A stretch of 54,523 nt of DNA from Astrobacterium formosum (GTDB lineage: Bacteria > Pseudomonadota > Alphaproteobacteria > Rhizobiales > Xanthobacteraceae): assembly GCA_030848545.1 (NCBI GenBank), contig JAVDCA010000035.1, positions 1 to 54,523 of the forward strand, in the 5' to 3' direction. The position numbers were made by a program, and so were the translations under genes. Below the pieces are notes generated by a model. That model did no database searches. It was not told the origin of the DNA and saw only the letters and a list, made by a program, of their open reading frames with translations. Each line of letters opens with the position of its first letter. Positions within the stretch are counted from its first letter, which is position 1. Shown piece by piece: positions 26,192 through 34,109 of this stretch.

Positions 26192-26475
26192 GTTTCGCGC
26201 ATCACCGTCGCGCTCGCCCACTGGGCGTGATCGGCGGGCGGACGCAGCTCCTGGGGCAGATAGAGCCACAATTCCATGCGGCGATGATCCTTGGTGCGGG
26301 CCTCGCGGGCCTTGAACAGCAACACCATGGTCAGGATCAGGGTCAGAACGGCGCCGATCTGGAATGCGGCGTGCGGATCGAACGACATGCCGATCATGAC
26401 GCAGAAGATCGCCAGGGACGCGAACCCGCACGCCCGCAGCACCGTCTCGTAGGCGATCCGCCGCATGAGCTCCAT
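26107..26475 (-). CDS. Small integral membrane protein of unknown function
   Basis: A 122-residue protein starting MELMRRIAYETVLRACGF with hydrophobic segments at about residues 15-32, 36-55 and 98-118. A conserved-looking cytoplasmic or periplasmic stretch contains RMELWLYLPQELRPP. The start at 26475 was chosen because GGAG lies 8 bases upstream; ATGs at 26493 and 26526 are alternatives. The 3' end overlaps cobA by 85 bases on the opposite strand, an unusual length that could cause antisense effects. Family not recognised. It may be the first of the minus-strand genes or separate. Confidence 0.6.
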   Translation of the reverse strand: MELMRRIAYETVLRACGFASLAIFCVMIGMSFDPHAAFQIGAVLTLILTMVLLFKAREARTKDHRRMELWLYLPQELRPPADHAQWASATVMRETYFAFARWTALIAAVMAALALAFSFVET

Positions 26476-26618
26476 GGACAGCTCCGTTGCCATGCCGGCC
26501 CGTACGCCGGCGAAAAACCGAGGCAATGAGCCGCAAGCTTATCGCCGGTTCCACGGGGAGCAATTCACATGCCGGAGATGGGGCAAAGGCATTGGCCGGA
26601 TTGGCGACCGGGCCTCTT

Positions 26619-26667
26619 GTGCCCCGGGCGCGCTGCAGCATGCAATGCTGCTGCGCAGACCCGGGGC
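26619..26667 (-). repeat. 49-bp dispersed palindromic repeat, copy 2
   Basis: Read on the minus strand it is identical over 49 bases to 6282-6330. It lies in the gap between two small membrane protein genes (26476-26697), where nothing else is recognisable. Confidence 0.85.
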
Positions 26668-26697
26668 ACGACGCCGAGGCAAATTCCCGCAGACCGT

Positions 26698-27024
26698 TCA
26701 CAGCCCGAACTGGAAGAAATTTCCGATCGCCGGCAAGGTCAGCACGCCGGTGCTGGCGAGCCAGATCCACAGCGAAGTGGGCGTGGAATCGTCCTTGATA
26801 CCGGCGAAGCGCTCGTAGATCGCCGCCGGGATGCCGCCCAGGATGATGGTCGCGGTCGACACCATCAGGGATGCGAACATCAGCGTCAGGCCGGTGGAAC
26901 CGAACAAGAGCGCCGGCGCCAGGATCTGCGCATGGATCAAGCCGAACAGAAGCGCGGTCTGGTTGAACAGGCCGTTGATCATGCCGAAGAAGGCGATGCC
27001 GATGAAGTAGAAATTGCGTTCCAT
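26698..27024 (-). CDS. Small integral membrane protein of unknown function
   Basis: A 108-residue protein, MERNFYFIGIAFFGMINGL at the start, with three hydrophobic segments (about residues 8-30, 35-62 and 86-106). The stretch GGIPAAIYERFAGIKDDS may be a cytoplasmic loop. It starts two bases after the stop of the upstream gene (27027), so the pair is probably co-translated. Such small proteins are common near solute symporters, but I do not recognise the family and no role can be stated. Confidence 0.65.
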   Translation of the reverse strand: MERNFYFIGIAFFGMINGLFNQTALLFGLIHAQILAPALLFGSTGLTLMFASLMVSTATIILGGIPAAIYERFAGIKDDSTPTSLWIWLASTGVLTLPAIGNFFQFGL

Positions 27025-27026
27025 GA

Positions 27027-27392
27027 TCAGCCCGCCTTCGGGACTGCGCCCGCGAGCAGGAACAGCTGGAGCATGACGACCCGGGCCCAGAACAGCCAGA
27101 CGACCCCAAAGAGCCATATCACCACCGGCGCCGCCGCCTTGGGGGTGACCACGGCAACCGCCGCCACCACCGGATCGGTGATGCGGCAGAAGAAGCGCCA
27201 GATGTAGTTCGACGAGTTCGGCTCGACCAGGAGCCCGAGCAGGGCGCGGCCGAGCAGCGTGTACATCAGCGCCGCCAGGGCGAAGTTCGGCAGGTGAAAG
27301 TACCAATACGACAGAATCGAATTTGCGGAATCCACGTCGGCCCCGTCGGATGCTGTGACGACCGGCGGCGGATGTTCCGCCGCCTCGGCCAT
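27027..27392 (-). CDS. Small membrane protein, possibly YggT-like
   Basis: A 121-residue protein. The N-terminal 25 residues are hydrophilic; then two hydrophobic segments lie at about 33-55 and 85-115. The segment YIWRFFCRITDPVVAAVAVV resembles the YggT family pattern (helix, then a 'TDP.....R..P' turn), although the match is loose. It has a two-base spacing to the next gene. It is downstream of the symporter but separated from it by a strong terminator, so it probably has its own promoter. Confidence 0.6.
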   Translation of the reverse strand: MAEAAEHPPPVVTASDGADVDSANSILSYWYFHLPNFALAALMYTLLGRALLGLLVEPNSSNYIWRFFCRITDPVVAAVAVVTPKAAAPVVIWLFGVVWLFWARVVMLQLFLLAGAVPKAG

Positions 27393-27424
27393 GCTCTAGC
27401 GCAGCTCAACGCGCGCGTCGCCTA

Positions 27425-27454
27425 GAAAAAGAGCGGGGTCCCGAAGGACCCCGC
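27425..27454 (-). terminator. Rho-independent terminator after the sodium/solute symporter gene
   Basis: Read on the minus strand: GCGGGGTCC, loop TTCG, GGACCCCGC, then TCTTTTT. Stem 27446-27454 / 27433-27441 is perfect over nine pairs with a stable UUCG tetraloop. It lies 22 bases after the symporter stop. Confidence 0.92.
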
Positions 27455-27476
27455 CCCAGATGGACCGGAGAACCGG

Positions 27477-29456
27477 TCAGGTCTTTTCTTCGAGAACCGT
27501 GCGGCCACGCGGCTTGCGGATCTCGTCGATATAGGCCTGCATCTCCTTGGACGGCGCCGCCGTGAACTGGCTGACGATCCACATCACCGCGAAGCCGATC
27601 GGCATGCCGATCAGGCCGGCGGCGATGTTGGTCAGCCCGAACCAGCCTACCTTGGACTGCAGCGGGTTGGCGCCGGAAGCCGGCACGTCGGCGATCCACT
27701 TGGCGTCGGCCATCACCTGGGCGACGTCGACGAGCGGGGCGCCGGTCGCGGGATTGGTCAGCGAACTCATACCGAAGGAGCTGACGCCCGCCTGCGGGAA
27801 GTAGCGCGTCACGACCAGGTAGAACACGCACATGCCGAAGCCGGCGAGCATGCCGGCGATGGCCGCCGGCGTGGTCGTGCGCTTCCACCAGATGCCCATC
27901 ACCAGGGCCGGGAAATTGCCCGCCATGGCGAGCGAGAACGCCCAGCCCACCATCGCCAGGATGTCCGCCGGCCTGGTCGATGCCGTGTAGGCGGCCGCGA
28001 GCGCGACGATCACCAGCAGGATGCGCGCCACGAGCAGACGGCGGACCGTCGGCGCGTTGGGATCGAGCATCTTGTAGTAGACGTCGTGCGAGAGCGCGTT
28101 GGCGATGGCCAGGAGGAGGCCGTCGGCGGTGGAGAGCGCGGCGGCGAGGCCGCCGGCGGCGACGAGGCCCGAGATCACGTAGGGAAGCCCCGCGATCTCC
28201 GGGGTGGAGAGCACGATCACGTCCGTGTTGATCACGAAGTCCTGCAGCCGGATGACGCCCGGATGGCCGGCGATGGCCTTACAGGCGGCGAGCAAAGCGT
28301 CGGCGCTGACGGCATTCTTGCCGCACACCTGGATCAGTCCGAGTTCGCCCCAGGTGAACAGCCATGGCCGGATGGAGCCGAGATCGCGGCCGATGATGTT
28401 GGTGTAGACCTCGAGCTTGGAGAACGCCGCATAGGCCGGTGCCGAGAAGTACAGGAGGAAGATGAACAGGAGCGACCACGCCACCGACTGGCGCGCTTCA
28501 CGCACCGACGGCGTCGTGAAGTAGCGCATCAAGATGTGCGGCAGCGACGCCGTTCCGACCATCATGCAGAAGATGATCGCGAAGAAGTTGAGCGGCGTGT
28601 AGGTGAGGAACGGCTGGATGTGCGGCTTGAGCGCCGCCACCGTGGCGAGCCCCGTCTGCAGCATCTGCTGTTCGCGGGCGATGATGTCCTGCAGGGCGTG
28701 ACCGTAGGTGAGCTGCGGAATCGGGATGCCGTAGTTCTTGGTCGACAGGATCACGATCGGGGTCAGATAGGCGACGATCAGGACGATGTACTGGGCGACC
28801 TGCGTCCAGGTGACGGCGCGCATGCCGCCGAGCATGGAGCAGACCAGGATGCCGGCCAACCCGACGAACACCGCGATCTCGAATTGCATGCCGAGGAAGC
28901 GCGACGCGATGATGCCGGTGCCGAAGATCTGCGCCGTCACGTAAGTGAAGGAGCAGCACACCAGCACCACGACCGCGATCATGCGGGCGAAATTGCCGCC
29001 GAAGCGGAATGCCATGAAGTCCGGAACCGTGTAGGCGCCGAACTTGCGCAGATAGGGGCCGACCAGGATCGACACCAGCACGTAGCCGCCGGTCCAGCCG
29101 AGCACCCAGGCGAGCCCGTCATAGCCGAGCAGGAACAGCGTGCCGGCCATGCCGACGAAGGACGCCGCCGACATCCAGTCGGCGCCGGTCGCCATGCCGT
29201 TGTAGAGCGCCGGCACGCGTCGTCCGGCGACGTAGTATTCGGAGACCTGGGCGGTGCGCGACAGGATGCCGATGATGGCGTAGACCGCGAGGGTGAAGAA
29301 GACGAACAGATAGCCGAGGATCCGGTTCGGCACGCCGAGCTGCTCGAGGATGGCGAGCAGGATCACGAAGGCGAGGAAGCCGCCGGTGTAGATGGCGTAG
29401 ACGCGGCCGAGATTGTTGAGGAAGTCGGACGAGCCTGAGGTCTGTTGCGTTGCCAT
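27477..29456 (-). CDS. Sodium/solute symporter, acetate permease (ActP)-like, VC_2705 subfamily
   Basis: A 659-residue SSS-family carrier with about 13 helices. Typical segments are YYVAGRRVPALYNGMATGADWMSAASF, the family's sodium/substrate-binding start of helix 1-2 (cut here to its first part: GMATGADWMSAASFVGMAGT), and ALSTADGLLLAIANALSHDVYY. The large size, the loop near residues 235-265, and the adjacent DUF4212 gene place it in the subfamily that pairs with that small subunit. Acetate or another short carboxylate is the likely substrate, by family only. It starts 10 bases after the DUF4212 stop and ends in a strong terminator. Confidence 0.88.
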   Translation of the reverse strand: MATQQTSGSSDFLNNLGRVYAIYTGGFLAFVILLAILEQLGVPNRILGYLFVFFTLAVYAIIGILSRTAQVSEYYVAGRRVPALYNGMATGADWMSAASFVGMAGTLFLLGYDGLAWVLGWTGGYVLVSILVGPYLRKFGAYTVPDFMAFRFGGNFARMIAVVVLVCCSFTYVTAQIFGTGIIASRFLGMQFEIAVFVGLAGILVCSMLGGMRAVTWTQVAQYIVLIVAYLTPIVILSTKNYGIPIPQLTYGHALQDIIAREQQMLQTGLATVAALKPHIQPFLTYTPLNFFAIIFCMMVGTASLPHILMRYFTTPSVREARQSVAWSLLFIFLLYFSAPAYAAFSKLEVYTNIIGRDLGSIRPWLFTWGELGLIQVCGKNAVSADALLAACKAIAGHPGVIRLQDFVINTDVIVLSTPEIAGLPYVISGLVAAGGLAAALSTADGLLLAIANALSHDVYYKMLDPNAPTVRRLLVARILLVIVALAAAYTASTRPADILAMVGWAFSLAMAGNFPALVMGIWWKRTTTPAAIAGMLAGFGMCVFYLVVTRYFPQAGVSSFGMSSLTNPATGAPLVDVAQVMADAKWIADVPASGANPLQSKVGWFGLTNIAAGLIGMPIGFAVMWIVSQFTAAPSKEMQAYIDEIRKPRGRTVLEEKT

Positions 29457-29466
29457 TGGTGCCCCC

Positions 29467-29721
29467 TCAGTCTTCGGCGACGTTGAATTCGCGGTCGATC
29501 CTGTCCTGCTGCCTGGCGAACAGGAACAGCATGATCACGAACGCGAGCAGCGACCCTTGCGCGGCCATATAGAAGCCGAGCGGGAAGCCCAGAATGGTGA
29601 TCTTGTTGAGGACCGGGACGAACATATGGATGATGTAGCCGAAGAACAGCCACACGCCGAGATGCGTGAGCATCAGGTTCCTCGTCTTCGTCCAATGGGC
29701 CGCGTCGTTGGTTGATTGCAT
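29467..29721 (-). CDS. DUF4212 family small subunit of a sodium/solute symporter
   Basis: An 84-residue protein with two helices (about residues 18-38 and 47-70). Conserved parts are WTKTRNLMLTHLGVWLFFGY and ITILGFPLGFYMAAQGSLLA, diagnostic of the DUF4212 small subunits encoded just before VC_2705-type symporters. The start at 29721 was chosen because GGAGGGA precedes it; a longer frame reaches 29784. It and the symporter form a two-gene unit. The intergenic region 29722-29994 should hold divergent promoters; none could be named. Confidence 0.9.
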   Translation of the reverse strand: MQSTNDAAHWTKTRNLMLTHLGVWLFFGYIIHMFVPVLNKITILGFPLGFYMAAQGSLLAFVIMLFLFARQQDRIDREFNVAED

Positions 29722-29994
29722 CTTTCGCTCCCTCCAGAAAATGAGCGCGCATTCCCCCAACGAGGCGGTGCGCTCGCTCTTCACACATCAGTCAGCGGGA
29801 GAGCCGGGACGTTTCCCGGCGATCGCCCTTTAGCGCTTCCAGTGATTCCCGGACTTTTGGCCGGGTAGGGCAGGCAAGGTAACACCGGGCCTTAGGGGTG
29901 GCTTCCACGACTTTGGTCGAATCGCGGCGCCACTGCGACCTTTTGTTGCGCTGCAGGACCGCCGGCACCGCTCCTGCGGGAAACGGAGGTCTTA

Positions 29995-30699
29995 TTGACC
30001 GCGGCGCGGCCGCAGGCGAATGCTGTGGATATGCCCGCCGGCCCGTCGGCCGCCGGGCCGCCCCGGCCGAGGGAGAAGAAATTGCCGCTGCTTGATTTTT
30101 TCCGCCGCAAGCCGCCCATCCGCGACACCGCCGGGCTCGCCGACTTCATCGACGAGAACGCCGCCTTCCTGATGCAGAAGGGCATCTACGAGTATTCGCG
30201 CGCCCGCGCCGGCCATTATGCGAAGGTTCTATTCGGCGAGTCCGGCTTCCGCGCCGCCGTCGAGGAATCGCGCTGGCGGGCCTATCCGCTCGGCCTCGCC
30301 CTGGTGGCCGAAATGGTCGATACGCGGCTGCGCCCCGTCGTCGGTGTCGCGACCTCCAGCGCGGCGTTGCGCGACATCGTACTGTCGGTGTTCGACCGCT
30401 ATCCGGTGCCGGCGGCGATCGGCCCCGAGGCCTGGGCGGCTTCGCGCGCCGAGCTGCGCGAGCGCCTCGATCGCATCGGCCTGCATCCGCCCAAGCGGGT
30501 GATCGACATCCCGGAGCCGTTCGCCGACACCTATTTCGCCTGCATGCCGATCCACGAAAAGCTGCGCGGCAGCGATTTCCCCACCATCAAGAGCTATCTC
30601 AAGGTGACGCTCAGCAACATCCACGACGAATTGACCAAGCGCATGGACGTCGGTGCCGTCGCCACGGCACTGACGCGGACCGACGTTCCGGCAGCCTGA
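29995..30699 (+). CDS. Conserved hypothetical protein linked to the exonuclease-CBS-nucleotidyltransferase gene
   Basis: A 234-residue soluble, mainly helical protein. The first 40 residues are Ala/Pro-rich and probably disordered. The rest shows FIDENAAFLMQKGIYEYSRARAGH, LGLALVAEMVDTRLRP and PTIKSYLKVTLSNIHDELTKR. I do not recognise a catalytic motif or named family. The start is a TTG at 29995 with GGAGGT four bases upstream; an ATG at 30031 is possible. It is 41 bases upstream of the next gene and divergent from the symporter pair, so it may share in regulating that transport. Confidence 0.75.
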   Translation: MTAARPQANAVDMPAGPSAAGPPRPREKKLPLLDFFRRKPPIRDTAGLADFIDENAAFLMQKGIYEYSRARAGHYAKVLFGESGFRAAVEESRWRAYPLGLALVAEMVDTRLRPVVGVATSSAALRDIVLSVFDRYPVPAAIGPEAWAASRAELRERLDRIGLHPPKRVIDIPEPFADTYFACMPIHEKLRGSDFPTIKSYLKVTLSNIHDELTKRMDVGAVATALTRTDVPAA

Positions 30700-30740
30700 A
30701 ACCCACGGCGCCGAGACAGCATCCGCCGGGGGGCAGGGAT

Positions 30741-32870
30741 ATGTTCGGAACTTCCAGTGCGACACCGCTGATCGCGCTCGACGCCGTCGTGATCGACACC
30801 GAGACCACCGGCCTCGATCCCGCGCGCGCCTGGGCGGTCGAGTTGGCGGGCGTCAAGATCGCCGGCGGACGCCTGTCCGACGGCTCGTTCCGGCGATTGA
30901 TCAAGCCCGGCGAGCCGATCCCGTCCGCCTCCACCCGCATCCATGGCCTCGACGATGTGGCGGTCGCCGACGCACCCGATTTCGCCTCCGTGTGGCCGGA
31001 GTTCTGCGCCTACACGGGCGACGCCGTCGTGATCGGCCACGCCGTCGGCTTCGACCTCGCGGTCATGCGGCGCGAGTGCGAGCGCGCCGGGCTCGCCTGG
31101 AAGCGGCCGCGCTGTCTCGACACCCGCCTGCTCGCCGAGATCGCCGAACCCAATCTCGCCGGCTACACGCTGGAAAGCCTCGCCGCCTGGCTCGACGTCG
31201 AGATCACCGACCGGCACTCGGCCCGCGGCGACGCGCTGGCCTGCGCGCGCGTCTTCCTGGCGCTGCTGCCGCGACTGCGCGAAGGCGGCATCCGCACCCT
31301 CGCGGAGGCCGAGCGCGCCTGCCGGGCGCTCACCGACGTCCTCGACGAGCACCACCGCGCCGGCTGGGTCGAGCCCGTGGAAGCGCCCGCCCGCAACGAC
31401 GCCGAACGCACCCTGCGGCGCATCGACAGCTACGCCTATCGGCACCAGGTGCGCGACATCATGCGTTCGCCGCCCGAATACGTCGACGGCAGCGTCAGCG
31501 TGCGCGATGCCCTCGCCCGCCTGATGCGGCTGAAGATCTCCTCGCTCTATGTGGATGCCGGCGGCGGTGACGACGCCCATGCGGCGGCCGACACCGGCAT
31601 CGTCACCGAACGCGACCTGTTGCGCGCCCTGGCGGAAGGCGGCGAAGCGGCCTTCGCCGAGCCGGTCGAAGCCTTCATGTCGAAGCCGCTCGCCACCGTG
31701 CCGGATGACGCATTCGTGTACCGCGCCATCGGCCGCATGAGCCGGCTCAAGGTCCGCCATCTCGGCGTCGCCGACGACGCCGGCATCGTCGTGGGCGCGC
31801 TGTCGGCGCGCGACCTGCTCAAGCTGCGCGCCGGCGAGGCGATCTCGCTCGGCGACGAGATCGAGGACGCCGGCGACGCCAGCGCGCTGGCGCGCGCCTG
31901 GGCCAAGCTGCCGCATGTGGCGGCCGCGCTCCTGGAGGAAGGCCTGTCCGGCCGCGACATCGCCGCGGTGGTGTCGCGCGAACTCGGCGCCCTGACCCGC
32001 CAGGCGGCCGTGCTCTCCGAACAGCGCATGCGCGCCGCCGGCCACGGCGAGCCGCCGTGCGGCTTCGCGGTCGCGGTGCTCGGCTCCGGCGGGCGCGGCG
32101 AAAGCCTCCTGGCCATGGACCAGGACAACGCGCTGTTCTTCGCCGAAGGCGAACCCGGCGGCGACAACGACCGCTGGTTCGAAGCCTACGGGGTCCATCT
32201 CGCCGACATCCTGCACGAGGCCGGCATCCCCTATTGCAAGGGCGGCGTGATGGCGAAGAACGCCCGGTGGCGCGGCTCGCTCGCCACCTGGCGCCAGCGC
32301 ATCGCCCACTGGATCTCGCGTTCCGATCCGGAGGATCTCCTCGCGGTCGACATCTTCTTCGACCTGCGCGGCGTCTACGGCGACGGCACCCTCACCCAGG
32401 AACTGTGGCGCGACGCCTTCGCGAGCGCCAAGGGTCAGGTCGGCTTCGCCAAGCTCCTGGCCGAATCGGCCGGCGCCTTCGAGAGCGGGCTCGGCCTGTT
32501 CGGCGCCTTCAGGAGCGACCAGGGCCGCCTCGATCTCAAGAAGTCCGGCACCTTCGCGATCGTCACCGCGGCGCGCACGCTCGCGGTCTGCCATCACGTC
32601 ACCGAGCGCGGCACGGCGGCGCGGCTTGCCGGCCTCAAGGCCCTCGACATCGGCGGCGACCGTGATCTCGACGCCCTCCAGGAGGCGCATGCGGTGTTCG
32701 TCGACTGCATCCTCGCCCAGCAGGTGGACGACATCCATCACGGCATCGCGCCCTCCAATGCCGTCCATCTGCGCCGCCTCGACAAGCGCGAGCGCGACCG
32801 CCTGCGCGCCGCCCTCAAGGCGGTCGAGCCGGTCGAGCAACTGATGCGCGACTTGCTGTTCGCGGGGTGA
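30741..32870 (+). CDS. Multidomain signalling protein: DnaQ-like 3'-5' exonuclease, CBS pair, DUF294 nucleotidyltransferase
   Basis: A 709-residue protein. Residues 1-180 are a DEDDh exonuclease (VVIDTETTGLDP, GHAVGFDLAVMRREC, and H...D in RHSARGDALA). Residues about 235-360 hold two CBS motifs (RDIMRSPPEYVDGSVSVRDA, and VEAFMSKPLATVPDDAFV), which usually bind adenine nucleotides. Residues 400-545 are a DUF294/GlnD-like nucleotidyltransferase with GSGGRGESLLAMDQDNALFF, and the C-terminal part is DUF294_C. This architecture is known beside ActP-type symporters, which are encoded divergently here. A role in sensing energy state and adjusting carboxylate uptake is inference. Confidence 0.88.
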   Translation: MFGTSSATPLIALDAVVIDTETTGLDPARAWAVELAGVKIAGGRLSDGSFRRLIKPGEPIPSASTRIHGLDDVAVADAPDFASVWPEFCAYTGDAVVIGHAVGFDLAVMRRECERAGLAWKRPRCLDTRLLAEIAEPNLAGYTLESLAAWLDVEITDRHSARGDALACARVFLALLPRLREGGIRTLAEAERACRALTDVLDEHHRAGWVEPVEAPARNDAERTLRRIDSYAYRHQVRDIMRSPPEYVDGSVSVRDALARLMRLKISSLYVDAGGGDDAHAAADTGIVTERDLLRALAEGGEAAFAEPVEAFMSKPLATVPDDAFVYRAIGRMSRLKVRHLGVADDAGIVVGALSARDLLKLRAGEAISLGDEIEDAGDASALARAWAKLPHVAAALLEEGLSGRDIAAVVSRELGALTRQAAVLSEQRMRAAGHGEPPCGFAVAVLGSGGRGESLLAMDQDNALFFAEGEPGGDNDRWFEAYGVHLADILHEAGIPYCKGGVMAKNARWRGSLATWRQRIAHWISRSDPEDLLAVDIFFDLRGVYGDGTLTQELWRDAFASAKGQVGFAKLLAESAGAFESGLGLFGAFRSDQGRLDLKKSGTFAIVTAARTLAVCHHVTERGTAARLAGLKALDIGGDRDLDALQEAHAVFVDCILAQQVDDIHHGIAPSNAVHLRRLDKRERDRLRAALKAVEPVEQLMRDLLFAG

Positions 32871-32964
32871 GAGTGGCGTCGGCTGATCGCTTCCCGGGTC
32901 ATTCCCGGGCGCGCATCGGCGGACGATCGCGATGGAAGGAAAACATCAGCCCCGTCCGCGGCGC

Positions 32965-33075
32965 GCTCCCTCTCCCCAGCGGGGAGAGGGTTGGGGTGAG
33001 GGGGTTCCCAACCTATCCTCATGAGCGCCGGAGCCCCCTCACCCCGGCCCTCTCCCCTCCGGGGAGAGGGAGAAG
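32965..33075. repeat. Composite palindromic element, subtype A (111 bp)
   Basis: It matches the element at 16852: GCTCCCTCTCCCCAGCGGGG, GGGGTGAGGGGG, a spacer with CTATCC and GAGCGCCGGAG, then CCCCTCACCCCGGCCCTCTC...GGGGAGAGGGAGAAGG. The stop codon of the HMG-CoA lyase gene (33039-33041) lies inside its right half. Confidence 0.85.
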
Positions 33076-33968
33076 GCGGCTCTCGCCCGGGCGACATGTG
33101 ATTGCGGCGAACGGCCGAGCGCCCGCGATATGTGGACCGAAGTCGCGATCAGCCGATCGAGGTCGATGCCGGTTTCCATACCCATGCCTTGCAGCATGTA
33201 GACGAGGTCCTCGGTGGCGACGTTGCCGGTCGCGCCCTTCGCATAGGGGCAGCCGCCGAGGCCGCCGACAGCGGCATCCAGGACCGCGACACCGCGGCCC
33301 AGGCACGCATGGATGTTCGCCAGCGCCTGGCCGTAGGTGTCGTGGAAGTGCAGCGCCACGCCCTCGACCGGGACGCGCTCCAGCACGGCGTCGAGCATGG
33401 CGACGGCGGCCGACGGCGTGCCGACCCCGATCGTGTCGCCGAGCGAGACCTCGTAGCAGCCCATGTCGATCAGTTGCGCGGCGACGCGGGCGACATCGGC
33501 GAGCGGCACGTCGCCCTGATAGGGGCATCCGAGCACGCAGGAGACATAGCCCCGCACCCTGATGCCGCGTTCGTGCGATCTCGCCAGCACCGGCGCAAAG
33601 CGCTGCAGGCTTTCGTCGATGCTGCAATTGATGTTCTTCTTCGAGAATGCCTCCGACGCGGCGGCGAACACGGCGATCTCAGCCACGCCGGCCGCGATCG
33701 CGGCATCGAGCCCCTTGTCGTTGGGAACCAGGACCGGATAGGTGACGCCGGGCCGGTGGCTGATGCGCGCCAGCACGTCGGCGGTATCGGCCATCTGCGG
33801 CACCCATTTGGGAGACACGAAGCTGCCGGCCTCGATCGTCGTCAGGCCGGCATCGGCCAGCCGCTCGATGAGATCGACCTTGACGTCGGTCGACACCAGA
33901 TTGGCCTCGTTCTGGAGGCCGTCGCGCGGCCCGACCTCGACGATGCGCACCTTGTTGGGGAACTGCAT
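33039..33968 (-). CDS. mvaB: Hydroxymethylglutaryl-CoA lyase
   Basis: A 309-residue TIM-barrel lyase that splits HMG-CoA into acetoacetate and acetyl-CoA. Family motifs: RIVEVGPRDGLQNEA at the N terminus, TTIEAGSFVSPKWVPQMAD, GYVSCVLGCPYQGDV, LHFHDTYGQALANI and the signature GGLGGCPYAKGATGNVATED with the active-site cysteine. The last ten or so residues (SLSPEGRGPG) are encoded by a dispersed repeat that overlaps the 3' end. It is on the same strand as, and downstream of, the HMG-CoA reductase and permease genes, pointing to mevalonate or HMG-CoA breakdown, though leucine degradation uses the same enzyme. Confidence 0.92.
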   Translation of the reverse strand: MQFPNKVRIVEVGPRDGLQNEANLVSTDVKVDLIERLADAGLTTIEAGSFVSPKWVPQMADTADVLARISHRPGVTYPVLVPNDKGLDAAIAAGVAEIAVFAAASEAFSKKNINCSIDESLQRFAPVLARSHERGIRVRGYVSCVLGCPYQGDVPLADVARVAAQLIDMGCYEVSLGDTIGVGTPSAAVAMLDAVLERVPVEGVALHFHDTYGQALANIHACLGRGVAVLDAAVGGLGGCPYAKGATGNVATEDLVYMLQGMGMETGIDLDRLIATSVHISRALGRSPQSHVARARAAFSLSPEGRGPG

Positions 33969-34016
33969 GGCTCGACGCCTTTCTCGAAAGGGCAGCCGAT
34001 CGGGCCGCCTGTCGGA

Positions 34017-34071
34017 CGAAAAGAAGAAGAGCCGCCCGCCGCACCCACGGACTGAATGCTGCGGGCGGCTC
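34017..34071 (-). terminator. Terminator-like hairpin between permease and HMG-CoA lyase genes
   Basis: On the minus strand AGCCGCCCGC (34070-34061) pairs with GCGGGCGGCT (34039-34030), followed by CTTCTTCTTTTCG. The stem is perfect over ten pairs with a 21-base loop. It would end or weaken transcripts from the permease gene before mvaB. Confidence 0.7.
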
Positions 34072-34109
34072 CGGGCCGCGGCCTCTTGAATGCCGTCGAC
34101 CGCGGCCCG

